Shown: positions 11,940 to 23,710 of the stretch, piece after piece | Layout of the letters: the number at the start of each line of letters is the position of its first letter | Position numbering within the stretch: the first letter of the stretch is position 1 | NCBI GenBank assembly: GCA_030141605.1 | Contig: JAQGDQ010000415.1 | Span: 45,001-106,232 of the forward strand | DNA: 61,232 bases | Direction of reading: 5' to 3' | Source of the DNA: Tubiluchus corallicola | Taxonomy: Eukaryota > Priapulida > Priapulimorpha > Priapulimorphida > Tubiluchidae | Position numbers and translations under genes: made by a program | Notes under the pieces: generated by a model | Told to the model about the DNA's origin: nothing | Database searches by the model: none | What the model saw: only the letters and a program-made list of their open reading frames with translations

Positions 11940-13016
11940 TCAGCATTAAATTAATTAATGATTACCTACAAAATAGAAAGCAGCGGGTTAAAATAAACTC
12001 TACAACATTCTCAGATTGGGCTAACCTTCAACGAGGTATCCCACAGGGCACACTGTTGGGACCTCTACTGTTTAACCTTTACATCAATAATATTTCTATT
12101 ATATGTTACGCAATATGCAGACGACACGACTATTTATCTGGCTCACAAGAATATCAGCATTGCAAAACAGTACTTAGAAAAAGACATAAAGAATATCAAC
12201 ATGGCATTTAATTATTATAAGCTAAAAATGAATAGTGACAACAGAATTTATGGTATTATCCACAACAATTAACAATACTGAAAATACAGCTGCTATATCC
12301 TTGCAAATAGAAAATACAGTTATCGTGCAGTCAAATGTTGTTAATTTCTTAGGCGTGAAGTTGAACAACATGCTTACATGGGAAGAGCAGTTCATCAACA
12401 TTTATAAAAAATGGCATTAAGTACTTCGTACCTTCGACAAATCAGAGGACAGCTATCAAAACAAACAAAAATTCTAATTTACAAAACTTTAATCTTGCCC
12501 CATTATTTATATGCCTGCATACTGTACCAAAATGTGAAAAGAGAGTCATACATCAAATTAAATGTATTTCAAAACTATGCTTTATGATTAGTTAATGGTC
12601 ATTCTTTGAAGTCATCTCACAATACAAGTATATATTCTGCCACCTCTTTAAGAAACTCCATGAAAATCCCCATATTAGAAGTCGACAGAGATTATCAAAC
12701 TCTCTTGTTTATCTACAATATTAATTCTCCTTTCAAAAACAGTAAGCCCCCACTTCTTGAAAACCCCAGTATGAATAACAGAAAACTAAATTTAAGAAAC
12801 ATTAGAACGAACAATCAATATGGAAAAAATTCCATTATTAAGCAAGCAATACAACTTTGGAATTCATTACCGACATCACTAAAACACAGCAGCTCTTTAT
12901 CAATATTCAAGCCTAAATTAAAAAAACATTTAATGACTCGTTTTGAATATCCGACATACGAACACGATTATACTTATTCAAATCATAATTTCATTTTTCC
13001 TAGACCTTTCTAAACT
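11940..13016 (+). pseudogene. LINE reverse transcriptase fragment, copy A (frameshifted)
   Basis: Plus-strand frames read RGIPQGTLLGPLLFNLYIN, then after a shift YADDTTIYLAHK, the catalytic YADD box. Next come FLGVKLNNMLTWEEQF and the long C-terminal frame 12606-13013, with the LWNSLPTSLK motif common to LINE C-termini. At least three frameshifts inactivate it. The motifs fit the CR1/Jockey-type non-LTR group; exact clade not determinable here. Confidence 0.85.
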
Positions 13017-13349
13017 AGTTTATATTTTATTTTTGAATTTCTAGTTGCACTTATAGTTTAGCTTGCACCAGACACATTTGCCCAGAACAGTGTATGTTTT
13101 TATATGAACAAACACTGATTGTCTGTCTTTTATTATGATGGTCAATGTTTTTAAAATGGCAAATAATGATTTTACTACTACCACTAATACTACTAGATGT
13201 TTATAAAGGAGAATGTACTTCCACTAAGTGTAGAAAACTGGTTTATGTTGGCCCATTAAACTTAAACATTTCGAGAAGTCTTCCCCTACATCTTCTAGCA
13301 GAAGGCCGATACCAATCCAGTTTTTCCACTTCCTAAGAATATTAAGTCC

Positions 13350-14425
13350 TGCAAGTCCTATGATCATGTCAACAGCTCGTGCTTGTATATCGTGATCTTG
13401 ATATTGTTCAAGTCTCTGTTGTGAAATTGTATATGCATTTGAACTTCTTCTTAATAAGTGTTTGTGCTTATAGATCTTCTAATGCTTATTATACAGATAC
13501 TTTTGGTGTTTCCGGGGTTGACGTTCTTAAGTGTTTAGGCAACATTATTATCAATTTATGCTCTACATTCGAGATAATTGTTTGTGGTGACTTGCATTTT
13601 CCTTGCATTAACTGGCCAAATCCTAATTCTGTGTCTTGGTTAGAAAAGCGTATTTCTTGATTTTGTAAACAACAATTTATTAATTCAATGTGTTAATTTT
13701 CCTACTTGCCAAAAGAGTGTTCATGATCTTGTACTGGGTAATTGTTTTGAACGTATTTCAGTAGTTAAACTTGCCTTTGTTTTACTAAAAGTGATCATGA
13801 TACTGATTTTTTATTAATATAATTTGGCATTGGCAAAGTCATTTACCTAAAAATGAACCAGCTTTAAATTTTTCTCCTGCAAAAATCAATCATATAATAC
13901 AAAATCCTGATCTGATAAATTGGTATGATTTATTTTATGGTAAAGATGTGATTGAGTGCTCAGATATTTTTCTTTCTTGCTACCAATCTGCTATCTCAAG
14001 GCATGTACCTGTTGTTTAAGTTAGATGTTCTAAATCTCTAAATCCATGGGAAAAGATTCTAAAGTTGGTAGATTAAAAAAGAAAAAGAAACGTTTAGGGC
14101 AAATTTATAAACAAAATCATGCTGTTTGCAATGCTAAGATGAATTCTGAACGTAACCTGGTTAATAATATTTCTACTACTGGAAGCAGCAAGAATTTTTT
14201 TTAAAAAGTCTTTTCATCCCGAAGCTCGTGTTTCTCATATTTGAAACTGTTCTGGTTGTTTAATTACAGATATATTTTCTGTTGCTAACTGTATAAACGA
14301 TAATTTTGCTTCACTTTTTCTGAAGAATCAGAAAATGTTGAATTACCTATACCACTATGTCGGTACAATAACAGTACCGAAGATGTGTCTTTTTCCATTA
14401 ATGGTATTGTAATGAGTGATGTTAG
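13350..14425 (+). pseudogene. Second LINE: endonuclease and linker fragments, copy A
   Basis: Plus frames read VCAYRSSNAYYTDTF and IIVCGDLHFPCINW, the APE-type endonuclease pattern (CGDxNxP), then NCFERISVV, a lysine-rich linker and DNFASLF. Frames are broken repeatedly. It matches a different LINE from the 11940-13016 fragment. Confidence 0.75.
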
Positions 14426-15168
14426 CAATGGCGTAATTTGCATAATTATCTCGCTGGGTGGCGCTAATTACCGGGTAACCGCGCGTCAGCTACAGGTGAT
14501 CACAATGCATGACCAGTTCCTTTTTCCGACCTGATACTTTTGCATTTCACTTCCTCGGTTCTTCTTCCTGCTGTTTCGATGTCAGATCACCAAATGCTAA
14601 ATTGATTATAGCTAAGAAAGTATTACTAAATATTAGGGGTTAAGAAACAAATGAAACTAAAAATATACTGGGATAATATGGTCGCCGAAATGTTGTTTTG
14701 TGCTGTTGACTAATCACGAGTGTCACTTGTTGACCTGGTAACGCATATTTGTGCTAGAGGTGTATATCAAGGGAGAAAACTGCCTCTAAAAGAAATCTCC
14801 GAACGCCTCCGTGTTTTATGTGACGTCACAATGTTAGCCAATGATTATTTTTCCATGCAAATATGGAAGTAGTGTTAATAAAGGCTGGCATCCATTGTGT
14901 TGACCTTCAGAAGGATCTACATCAATAAATTATAATAGTTAGTATCAATGAAACTCATTCATTTCTTCTTCTAGTCGAACTGCTCACTGTGAGATCCAAC
15001 AGTGCGTACTGCGAGCGCGTAAGTCGTCATGTGCTCATTCTTGACCAATCAGAAGTGTACATGTACCAAAATGTCAGCACTCAGTAAAGTGGTACGTAAA
15101 CAATAATAATTACGTGAATTATTGACTCTGTTTATAAGTGTGAATTCACATTCGAGATTTTGAATATA

Positions 15169-15237
15169 ATGGAATGTCAAGCCGTTATCAGCGAATACGT
15201 AAAAGACTCTTCTTGTGCAGCAGCAATGGATGCAGAG
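15169..15237 (+). CDS. Putative first coding exon, copy B (duplicate)
   Basis: Base-for-base repeat of 11659-11727 with the same donor, inside copy B of the 3.5-kb duplication. If transcribed it would be an alternative first exon, with its own CRE/CCAAT block, for the same downstream exon at 23711. Confidence 0.38.
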
Positions 15238-15449
15238 GTATAGTTATGTGATGACTTGGATATTATGTTTTTGCCTCAGTAGATATAGAGTATTTTGAAG
15301 TGATGAGTATCCAGATGTTTCTAGAAGAGGATACATGATTTTAGTTAAAGGCTATTTGAACCATAAGACCCTCTGTGTTTCCAGATTGTATTGACAGTTT
15401 AAGTCACACACTACTATTAGATAATTTGAAAGAACTTGGATTTGAACAA

Positions 15450-16527
15450 TCAGCATTAAATTAATTAATGATTACCTACAAAATAGAAAGCAGCGGGTTA
15501 AAATAAACTCTACAACATTCTCAGATTGGGCTAACCTTCAACGAGGTATCCCACAGGGCACACTGTTGGGACCTCTACTGTTTAACCTTTATATCAATAA
15601 TATTTCTATTATATGTTACGCAATATGCAGACGACACGACTATTTATCTGGCTCACAAGAATATCAGCATTGCAAAACAGTACTTAGAAAAAGACATAAA
15701 GAATATCAACATGGCATTTAATTATTATAAGCTAAAAATGAATAGTGACAACAGAATTTATGGTATTATCCACAACAATTAACAATACTGAAAATACAGC
15801 TGCTATATCCTTGCAAATAGAAAATACAGTTATCGTGCAGTCAAATGTTGTTAATTTCTTAGGCGTGAAGTTGAACAACATGCTTACATGGGAAGAGCAG
15901 TTCATCAACATTTATAAAAAAATGGCATTAAGTACTTCGTACCTTCGACAAATCAGAGGACAGCTATCAAAACAAACAAAAATTCTAATTTACAAAACTT
16001 TAATCTTGCCCCATTATTTATATGCCTGCATACTGTACCAAAATGTGAAAAGAGAGTCATACATCAAATTAAATGTATTTCAAAACTATGCTTTATGATT
16101 AGTTAATGGTCATTCTTTGAAGTCATCTCACAATACAAGTATATATTCTGCCACCTCTTTAAGAAACTCCATGAAAATCCCCATATTAGAAGTCGACAGA
16201 GATTATCAAACTCTCTTGTTTATCTACAATATTAATTCTCCTTTCAAAAACAGTAAGCCCCCACTTCTTGAAAACCCCAGTATGAATAACAGAAAACTAA
16301 ATTTAAGAAACATTAGAACGAACAATCAATATGGAAAGAATTCCATTATTAAGCAAGCAATACAACTTTGGAATTCATTACCGACATCACTAAAACACAG
16401 CAGCTCTTTATCAATATTCAAGCCTAAATTAAAAAAACATTTAATGACTCGTTTTGAATATCCGACATACGAACACGATTATACTTATTCAAATCATAAT
16501 TTCATTTTTCCTAGACCTTTCTAAACT
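15450..16527 (+). pseudogene. LINE reverse transcriptase fragment, copy B (frameshifted)
   Basis: Duplicate of 11940-13016. One extra A near 15920 lengthens the frame around the FLGVKLNN motif to 117 codons (15745-16098). The other frameshifts are shared, showing that decay came before the duplication. Confidence 0.85.
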
Positions 16528-16852
16528 AGTTTATATTTTATTTTTGAATTTCTAGTTGCACTTATAGTTTAGCTTGCACCAGACACATTTGCCCAGAACA
16601 GTGTATGTTTTTATATGAACAAACACTGATTGTCTGTCTTTTATTATGATGGTCAATGTTTTTAAAATGGCAAATAATGATTTTACTACTACCACTAATA
16701 CTACTAGATGTTTATAAAGGAGAATGTACTTCCACTAAGTGTAGAAAACTGGTTTATGTTGGCCCATTAAACTTAAACATTTCGAGAAGTCTTCCCCTAC
16801 ATCTTCTAGCAGAAGGCCGATACCAATCCAGTTTTTCCACTTCCTTTTGCCA

Positions 16853-17992
16853 AAAGAGTGTTCATGATCTTGTACTGGGTAATTGTTTTGAACGTATTTC
16901 AGTAGTTAAACTTGCCTTTGTTTTACTAAAAGTGATCATGATACTGATTTTTTATTAATATAATTTGGCATTGGCAAAGTCATTTACCTAAAAATGAACC
17001 AGCTTTAAATTTTTCTCCTGCAAAAATCAATCATATAATACAAAATCCTGATCTGATAAATTGGTATGATTTATTTTATGGTAAAGATGTGATTGAGTGC
17101 TCAGATATTTTTCTTTCTTGCTACCAATCTGCTATCTCAAGGCATGTACCTGTTGTTTAAGTTAGATGTTCTAAATCTCTAAATCCATGGGAAAAGATTC
17201 TAAAGTTGGTAGATTAAAAAAGAAAAAGAAACGTTTAGGGCAAATTTATAAACAAAATCATGCTGTTTGCAATGCTAAGATGAATTCTGAACGTAACCTG
17301 GTTAATAATATTTCTACTACTGGAAGCAGCAAGAATTTTTTTTAAAAAGTCTTTTCATCCCGAAGCCCGTGTTTCTCATATTTGAAACTGTTTGGCATTG
17401 GCAAAGTCATTTACCTAAAAATGAACCAGCTTTAAATTTTTCTCCTGCAAAAATCAATCATATAATACAAAATCCTGATCTGATAAATTGGTATGATTTA
17501 TTTTATGGTAAAGATGTGATTGAGTGCTCAGATATTTTTCTTTCTTGCTACCAATCTGCTATCTCAAGGCATGTACCTGTTGTTTAAGTTAGATGTTCTA
17601 AATCTCTAAATCCATGGGAAAAGATTCTAAAGTTGGTAGATTAAAAAAGAAAAAGAAACGTTTAGGGCAAATTTATAAACAAAATCATGCTGTTTGCAAT
17701 GCTAAGATGAATTCTGAACGTAACCTGGTTAATAATATTTCTACTACTGGAAGCAGCAAGAATTTTTTTTAAAAAGTCTTTTCATCCCGAAGCCCGTGTT
17801 TCTCATATTTGAAACTGTTCTGGTTGTTTAATTACAGATATATTTTCTGTTGCTAACTGTATAAACGATAATTTTGCTTCACTTTTTCTGAAGAATCAGA
17901 AAATGTTGAATTACCTATACCACTATGTCGGTACAATAACAGTACCGAAGATGTGTCTTTTTCCATTAATGGTATTGTAATGAGTGATGTTA
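16853..17992 (+). pseudogene. Second LINE: linker fragments, copy B with 427-bp internal duplication
   Basis: Corresponds to 13712-14425 of copy A. The block with the INHIIQNPDLINWYDLFYG motif occurs twice because 16964-17390 is repeated as 17391-17817. Confidence 0.75.
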
Positions 17993-18316
17993 GCAATGGC
18001 GTAATTTGCATAATTATCTCGCTGGGTGGCGCTAATTACCGGGTAACCGCGCGTCAGCTACAGGTGATCACAATGCATGACCAGTTCCTTTTTCCGACCT
18101 GATACTTTTGCATTTCACTTCCTCGGTTCTTCTTCCTGCTGTTTCGATGTCAGATCACCAAATGCTAAATTGATTATAGCTAAGAAAGTATTACTAAATA
18201 TTAGGGGTTAAGAAACAAATGAAACTAAAAATATACTGGGATAATATGGTCGCCGAAATGTTGTTTTGTGCTGTTGACTAATCACGAGTGTCACTTGTTG
18301 ACCTGGTAACGCATAC

Positions 18317-18609
18317 TGCCATCTGTTGTGTAATCAGGGAACTTGTGTTCTAAAATCACTAATTACTCTTGGTTTGGGTTTTTAAAACCTTGGAAATCTC
18401 GCGGTCCTGACGGCATTAGTTCGTCTCAGTTTGCATCACACTGCCCAATTAGAAGATCTTTAGATTCTGGTAAACCCACTTCATGGCCTAATGCAAATGT
18501 CATTCCTTTCCCAAAGTTTGTTAATACCGCGAAATGTGATGAATTGAGACTTATATCACTTTTTTCGATTCTATTCAAACATGGTCTGATCAGTGGTTTT
18601 TGCAGTTGA
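18317..18609 (+). pseudogene. LINE reverse transcriptase N-terminal fragment
   Basis: Reads LKPWKSRGPDGISS, then ANVIPFPK and LRLISLFSI, matching the first reverse transcriptase motifs of CR1/Jockey-type LINEs. It probably belongs to the same LINE as the linker sequence left of 17992, separated by about 320 bp of unassigned sequence. Confidence 0.75.
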
Positions 18610-18730
18610 AGCCCATTACGTGTGCACTGTCACATATGAGAAGCCATGTTAGTTATAATTACGCAATTAATGATAAAACAGAATGCGAGGTTTCCAGTTT
18701 TAAGGACCTGGAAGTTTAGGAGTGATTGTG

Positions 18731-19690
18731 TCTAATGATTTGAAGGTTAGTGATCATATTGCTGAATTAGAAAACAAAGCCAATAATGAAAACTGTAATC
18801 AGTAAACTTTCATTTTGCCATTTTATAAAAGTTTGGTCCGTCCTTTATTGGAGTAGGCTGTTGTTGTATGTTACGTATATTCAACACCTCGAAGCAATTC
18901 ATAAGCGTTGTCTTCATTTGGTGCACGATATTGATTTATCGTAGAACAATTTATCGTCTTCTCTAGAACAAGAACGGACTACTATTGATTTGGTATATGC
19001 ATAAGATTTTCAATGGTGATACTATTATGTGGTCAACTGATTTCTGTTTTAGACTTTTACGTCAACTTCGGAGACATTCTGACAAAGTTTTTTGGCCTAG
19101 TGTTAGAAATATTGTACGGAAACATTTCTTTACTTATCGTGTGATTAGTTCATGGAATCATTTCGCAAACAATGTAAACAGCTTCAGTGAACGTAAGTAA
19201 ATTAAAAGTGTCTAATGATTTGAAGGTTAGTGATCATATTGCTGAATTAGAAAACAAAGCCAATAATGAAAACTGTAATCAGTAAACTTTCATTTTGCCA
19301 TTTTATAAAAGTTTGGTCCGTCCTTTATTGGAGTAGGCTGTTGTTGTATGTTACGTATATTCAACACCTCGAAGCAATTCATAAGCGTTGTCTTCATTTG
19401 GTGCACGATATTGATTTATCGTAGAACAATTTATCGTCTTCTCTAGAACAAGAACGGACTACTATTGATTTGGTATATGCATAAGATTTTCAATGGTGAT
19501 ACTATTATGTGGTCAACTGATTTCTGTTTTAGACTTTTACGTCAACTTCGGAGACATTCTGACAAAGTTTTTTGGCCTAGTGTTAGAAATATTGTACGGA
19601 AACATTTCTTTACTTATCGTGTGATTAGTTCATGGAATCATTTCGCAAACAATGTAAACAGCTTCAGTGAACGTAAGTAAATTAAAAGTG
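18731..19690 (+). repeat. 480-bp tandem duplication of a LINE C-terminal fragment
   Basis: 18731-19210 is repeated essentially exactly as 19211-19690. Each copy encodes a LINE C-terminus (HKIFNGDTIMW, VISSWNHFAN, SFSERK-stop) with earlier frames broken. Confidence 0.85.
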
Positions 19691-20194
19691 CAATGAGAGT
19701 GGCATGCTCAATGCTAACTCTAGCCTAGCATCATTGAACCATTCAATAATATTCAATGAACACTGACTAGGATACTATGCCTGTAGTTTTGCCATTCAGT
19801 GGTAAAGGCACAGTACCGTAATCAGTGCTTGTTAATGAGTGTTAGTATAAATATTGTCCGGTAGTCAAATGATTGCTGCTAACTACTGCCAAGTGCCAAG
19901 TATAAATATATGAATACATTGGTAGTTAAGAATGAACTGATCTTAGACTTATTTAACTAAGGTGCTACTTCATGAATCTTGTCAATGATATTGAGCGTAC
20001 ACGAGACTTTTGTTGATACAGTAAAATTTCAAGTATATGTAAAACGTCAATCTTTGCTGCACTTGTGGAAACTGTGTTTCTCTATAACTCAGAATTGTGG
20101 ACAATTAAAGCACAACACGAATCAGAAATTAATGCATTTCAAAGAGTCTAGGAATAAAGTGGCCAAATAAAATATCAAACCAGGATCTGTACAA

Positions 20195-20481
20195 TATAGT
20201 CAAAGAGGAATGGATAATTAAAATCAAAAGGAGAAGATTAAGATGGATAGTACATGTTATATGACTATCAGATGACAGTCCATTAAAGTTAGCTTTCAAA
20301 GAAGCACTGCTGAAAGAAAAGAGACCACAAGGAGGACAGCTGCTGAGTTATATCAATTTCATCCAAAAAGATCTTATCAACAGATCATTAGATATCAAAA
20401 ATACAGAGAAGGTTGCAGGTGACAGGGCAGCATGGAGTAAAGTGATCAGGAGGGTCATGTCAAACGATGATGATGATGATA
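20195..20481 (+). mobile_element. LINE C-terminal fragment with (GAT)n tail
   Basis: Reads KRRRLRWIVHVI in degraded form, then SPLKLAFKEALLKEKRPQGG and AGDRAAWSKVIRRVMS, and ends in (GAT)n at 20467-20481. It is a relative of the fragments at 7200 and 31640. Confidence 0.75.
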
Positions 20482-20528
20482 AAACGTCAGCAATCTAGAT
20501 TTTTTACAAACGTCTTTACCAACTCTGA

Positions 20529-21535
20529 TGTGACGATGTAGTCTAAGTTCCGTTATTGTAAATAGGTGGTTCGTGACTTAAGTGTAACCCTTAGGTAAAG
20601 AATAAAACACTTAGTCGAAAACACTGAGAAGAAACCACTGAATTAATAAAATAATATAACAATTTAATGAATATTTCAAAACACATTACAAGATAAATGT
20701 TAATAATAAAAATTAAGCCGGCTAAGAAGAGAAAGAACAACGTAATGTTTTTCACCAGTCCAGTCTTGGCATCATCAAGCGACTATTCTCCTGCTCCCAT
20801 TCCGCGGCATCTCCTCACCAGGGGCTTGATCGAGGAATGGTGCACCATAGAACGGTTGACTACACTACCTCTTGATGGAGCTGATTACGTGGACGACGAC
20901 GTCTCCAAACTTTGACGACTCCTGATGTACACGCCTCCACTTATATGACACCAAAATGGGGTAACATCCAAGCTCCTGCACTCGTCGTAAGGTAAGGATT
21001 ACCAATTTTGTAATCACAGCATGGAAGCACCAACGACAGTATCATCAACGTCAGGTAAATACGGGTAAGTATCATCAGCAGCAGATATCATCGACAACTG
21101 GTAAGTGATGTATCATCAGCGTCAGGAAATATAATCAGCAACAGGTAAGTATCATCGCTAGAATGCAACTATCGTCTCTGTCGTAACCAGGTAGACAGAT
21201 CGCTTTTCTACAAGCAAGCACTATTACTACTAAACCATCATTTTATGACATGAGAACGTCCGCTTAACTCGACTACTTGAAGCGGAATACCTGGGCGAAC
21301 TGAACAGCCAAAATTTCGTCTACGTGGCTTCAATCACATGATATAGTAGTAATGCATAAACAGTATCATTGAATGTACAGGTGAAATCTGATTTCAGAAC
21401 AAGTTGGCTTCTGTCATTATATCGTTAAACATCTTAACTAAACTTCTTTTATAAAAATTGACAATAATTAATGGTAGAATTATAACAGTAGGAACTAGTT
21501 ACATAACCTGGCCTAAAATAAGCCTGAGCGTCACA
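20529..21535. mobile_element. Solo LTR (1007 bp) with 5-bp target duplication
   Basis: The element begins TGTGACG and ends CGTCACA, the inverted TG...CA termini of an LTR, and is flanked on both sides by TCTGA (20524-20528 and 21536-21540). No gag/pol sequence adjoins it, so it is a solo LTR left by recombination. The interior has AATAAA at 20601 and several CAGGTAAGTATCATC-like short repeats around 21050-21150. Superfamily (Gypsy or BEL type) is not determinable from this. Confidence 0.85.
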
Positions 21536-21540
21536 TCTGA

Positions 21541-22150
21541 TAAATATGCTCTTTTATCATTTACATATAAGTTTAGTGTCAGAACATCCATGTCCTGTGA
21601 TTATGTACATAAGCAATGTCGTTGAATAACCACGTGACTATGTAATTGTCAAAATTCATTACTGAGTGTTTTATAAAACGAAATTGAGCTTAAAAAGTTT
21701 AAAAAATTGAGCTTATCTGTTGTTTTAATTAATAATGTAAGATCTTCATTATATACAATAATTCTAATTCTTCACTTTAAATGTAGGTTGCCAATGTTGT
21801 AAAATGTAATTGCAATTCTATGTTTAGCACACAAAACTTTGTTGTGTACTAAACTTTGTAATATAACATAACATAATTTAATATAGGTAATTGTAATATT
21901 TAGCTATTTTAAATACCATTTAGTATTATTATTGTTATTAATATTGTGTATTAATAATGTTTTATTGTGTATTCTGTTGATGATCATACCCCATGTGCAG
22001 AGTTTTGCCTGTGTAGTATTGTGCATTGTAATGTTTTGTAACTTGTAATTGTATGAATTGTAAATTGCAAATGAATAAATATATGTAGTGCAATCCTGAA
22101 TTAAGAGCCATAATGTTTATATGACACAAACTAATATTAATGAAAGTGAT
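21541..22150. other. AT-rich DNA, nothing recognised
   Basis: No gene supported; probably the 3' flank of old LINE copies. Confidence 0.4.
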
Positions 22151-22159
22151 CGAATTTTG

Positions 22160-22430
22160 TGGACCAGAGATCGGTTTTCTGCCCTCAACCTCTGCATCGA
22201 GTTGGGCAGGTGGTCGAGGACCCCTAGACGAAACAGGATACGTTTCTGTAATGGCGTGAATTTGCCTTTTCAGTCCGAGTTTCATGTAATATGTGAGTGC
22301 CCTCTATCGGCAGGTGTTTGGTTGGAATATCCGTCCATCAGCTTTGATAGTTTGCAGTCTACTTTTAACCACAACAATGATAATTCTAGCATTGATGCAG
22401 TAGCTAAAATTCTCTATGTTTATCTGTAAC
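22160..22430 (+). mobile_element. LINE C-terminal fragment (zinc-knuckle-like)
   Basis: Plus frame reads LCIELGRWSRTPRRNRIRFC, then QSEFHVICECPLS and ends at a stop at 22429. The R-x-P-R-x-x-R-x-C and EFHVxxECP pattern is the usual C-terminal region of CR1/Jockey-like LINE proteins. Confidence 0.7.
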
Positions 22431-23710
22431 TGTGATATAATTATGATGTACTGGATTTATGCACTCATGTTAATAGAAAGACATAATTGTGCATGAAATG
22501 TCCATATGTCCATAATATAGGTGCAGCAATATACTTACTTCTTGTCTGTTGATCTAAAAGGTTTCTCGTGCTTCCGTTGCACCAAACAATGTCATAATGC
22601 TAGAGTTGTCGCTGGGGTGTTTGTGAAGAGCCAACAACCAACATTGGCAGGTTTATCGGACTATTTTTGAAATTGCGATGTTCGTGTTAAACAGATGAAA
22701 TCATTGGATGAAAACAAGGTTTAACTTTGCGATCTGTATTTTACTCAAAATCATAGTCTCATTGTCAATCCACATGGTAAACAGGTGAAATTCACACAAA
22801 AATGATATATATATCAGGCAATACATCATGCCATCTGAGTCAAGACATTGTTATAACCACACAACTGTTTAAGCCCACTGCTTGCCTTCTAATCTTGCTA
22901 CCAAGTGTAAAAACTACTACATTCACAGAGAAGCCAAGTAACCCAGTTACGTACAAACATATAGCGGTAACAAGTATTTAGATATATTGAAAACTAGAAA
23001 GTGTAGTGACAGATGTCAGCACTGACGTAGTGGCAATGAAAAATTAAAACTGGAAACTGCAAATCAAAATTAATAATAAACTGTAAATTAAGTGCACGTA
23101 TCTGCGACACATGTACCCTTTCTTAATTGGGCTAATGTAATTGTATCGAGTTAAAAGTGTTTGTACTACAATCAATGACTGCCATATTCCTGAAAAATAT
23201 TGTAGTGTTTTATACGTCATTTCTATTAAAAAAAATAAAAAAGGCCATTTTTCAAATTTGCATTTAATTCCGTAGTTCTAGACTTTACTAAACACAAAAT
23301 CACGCATTAAATAAACCTAATTTGGTAATTTTACTAATTTATACCACGTTCTATCAAATTTATAAGATTGTCATTCATTAAACTAAAATGTTCAGTGATC
23401 AGTTCATAATAATTCAAAATAATACAAAATGATGTATTTACTTACATCGTATGTCTCCATAAAGCAAATCTAGTATTTACCAATATATCTGACAAATTAT
23501 GCCACTATCATACTGTGAAAAACTACTTTTAAAGTAGCCTGTTAACGTCTACCAACTAACTCACTTGCCCTGGTCACGTGACCAACGAGATACTTGGTGA
23601 AATTCCCTACAGTGTTACTCCGAGAAATATGAATTCTGTAATTGGTAACTGAATTATCTTGATCAATAAATGCCATTCAATTCAATTCGTGTCATATTCT
23701 TTTATTTCAG
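22431..23710. other. Probable intron upstream of the 23711 exon
   Basis: AT-rich, no coding exon recognised. A LINE-like 3' tail (AATAAATGCCATTCAATTC) ends about 25 bp before the splice acceptor at 23710. Confidence 0.4.

Larger units (their letters stand above)
11238..14747 (+). repeat. 3.51-kb tandem duplication, copy A
   Basis: Direct repeat with the next unit at an offset of 3510 bp, near-identical over its length with scattered single-base differences. Contents in order: CRE and CCAAT promoter-like block, putative first exon (11659-11727), decayed LINE reverse transcriptase (about 11940-13020), a second LINE's endonuclease and linker fragments (13350-14425), and about 320 bp of unassigned sequence. 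Copy A keeps a 370-bp stretch (about 13336-13705) absent from copy B. Confidence 0.9.
14748..18315 (+). repeat. 3.5-kb tandem duplication, copy B
   Basis: Second copy of the 11238-14747 unit. It lacks 370 bp relative to copy A but carries an internal 427-bp tandem duplication (16964-17390 and 17391-17817). It ends at GGTAACGCATA, exactly where copy A joins copy B. The near-identity means recent origin, or possibly alleles placed in series by the assembler. Confidence 0.9.
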
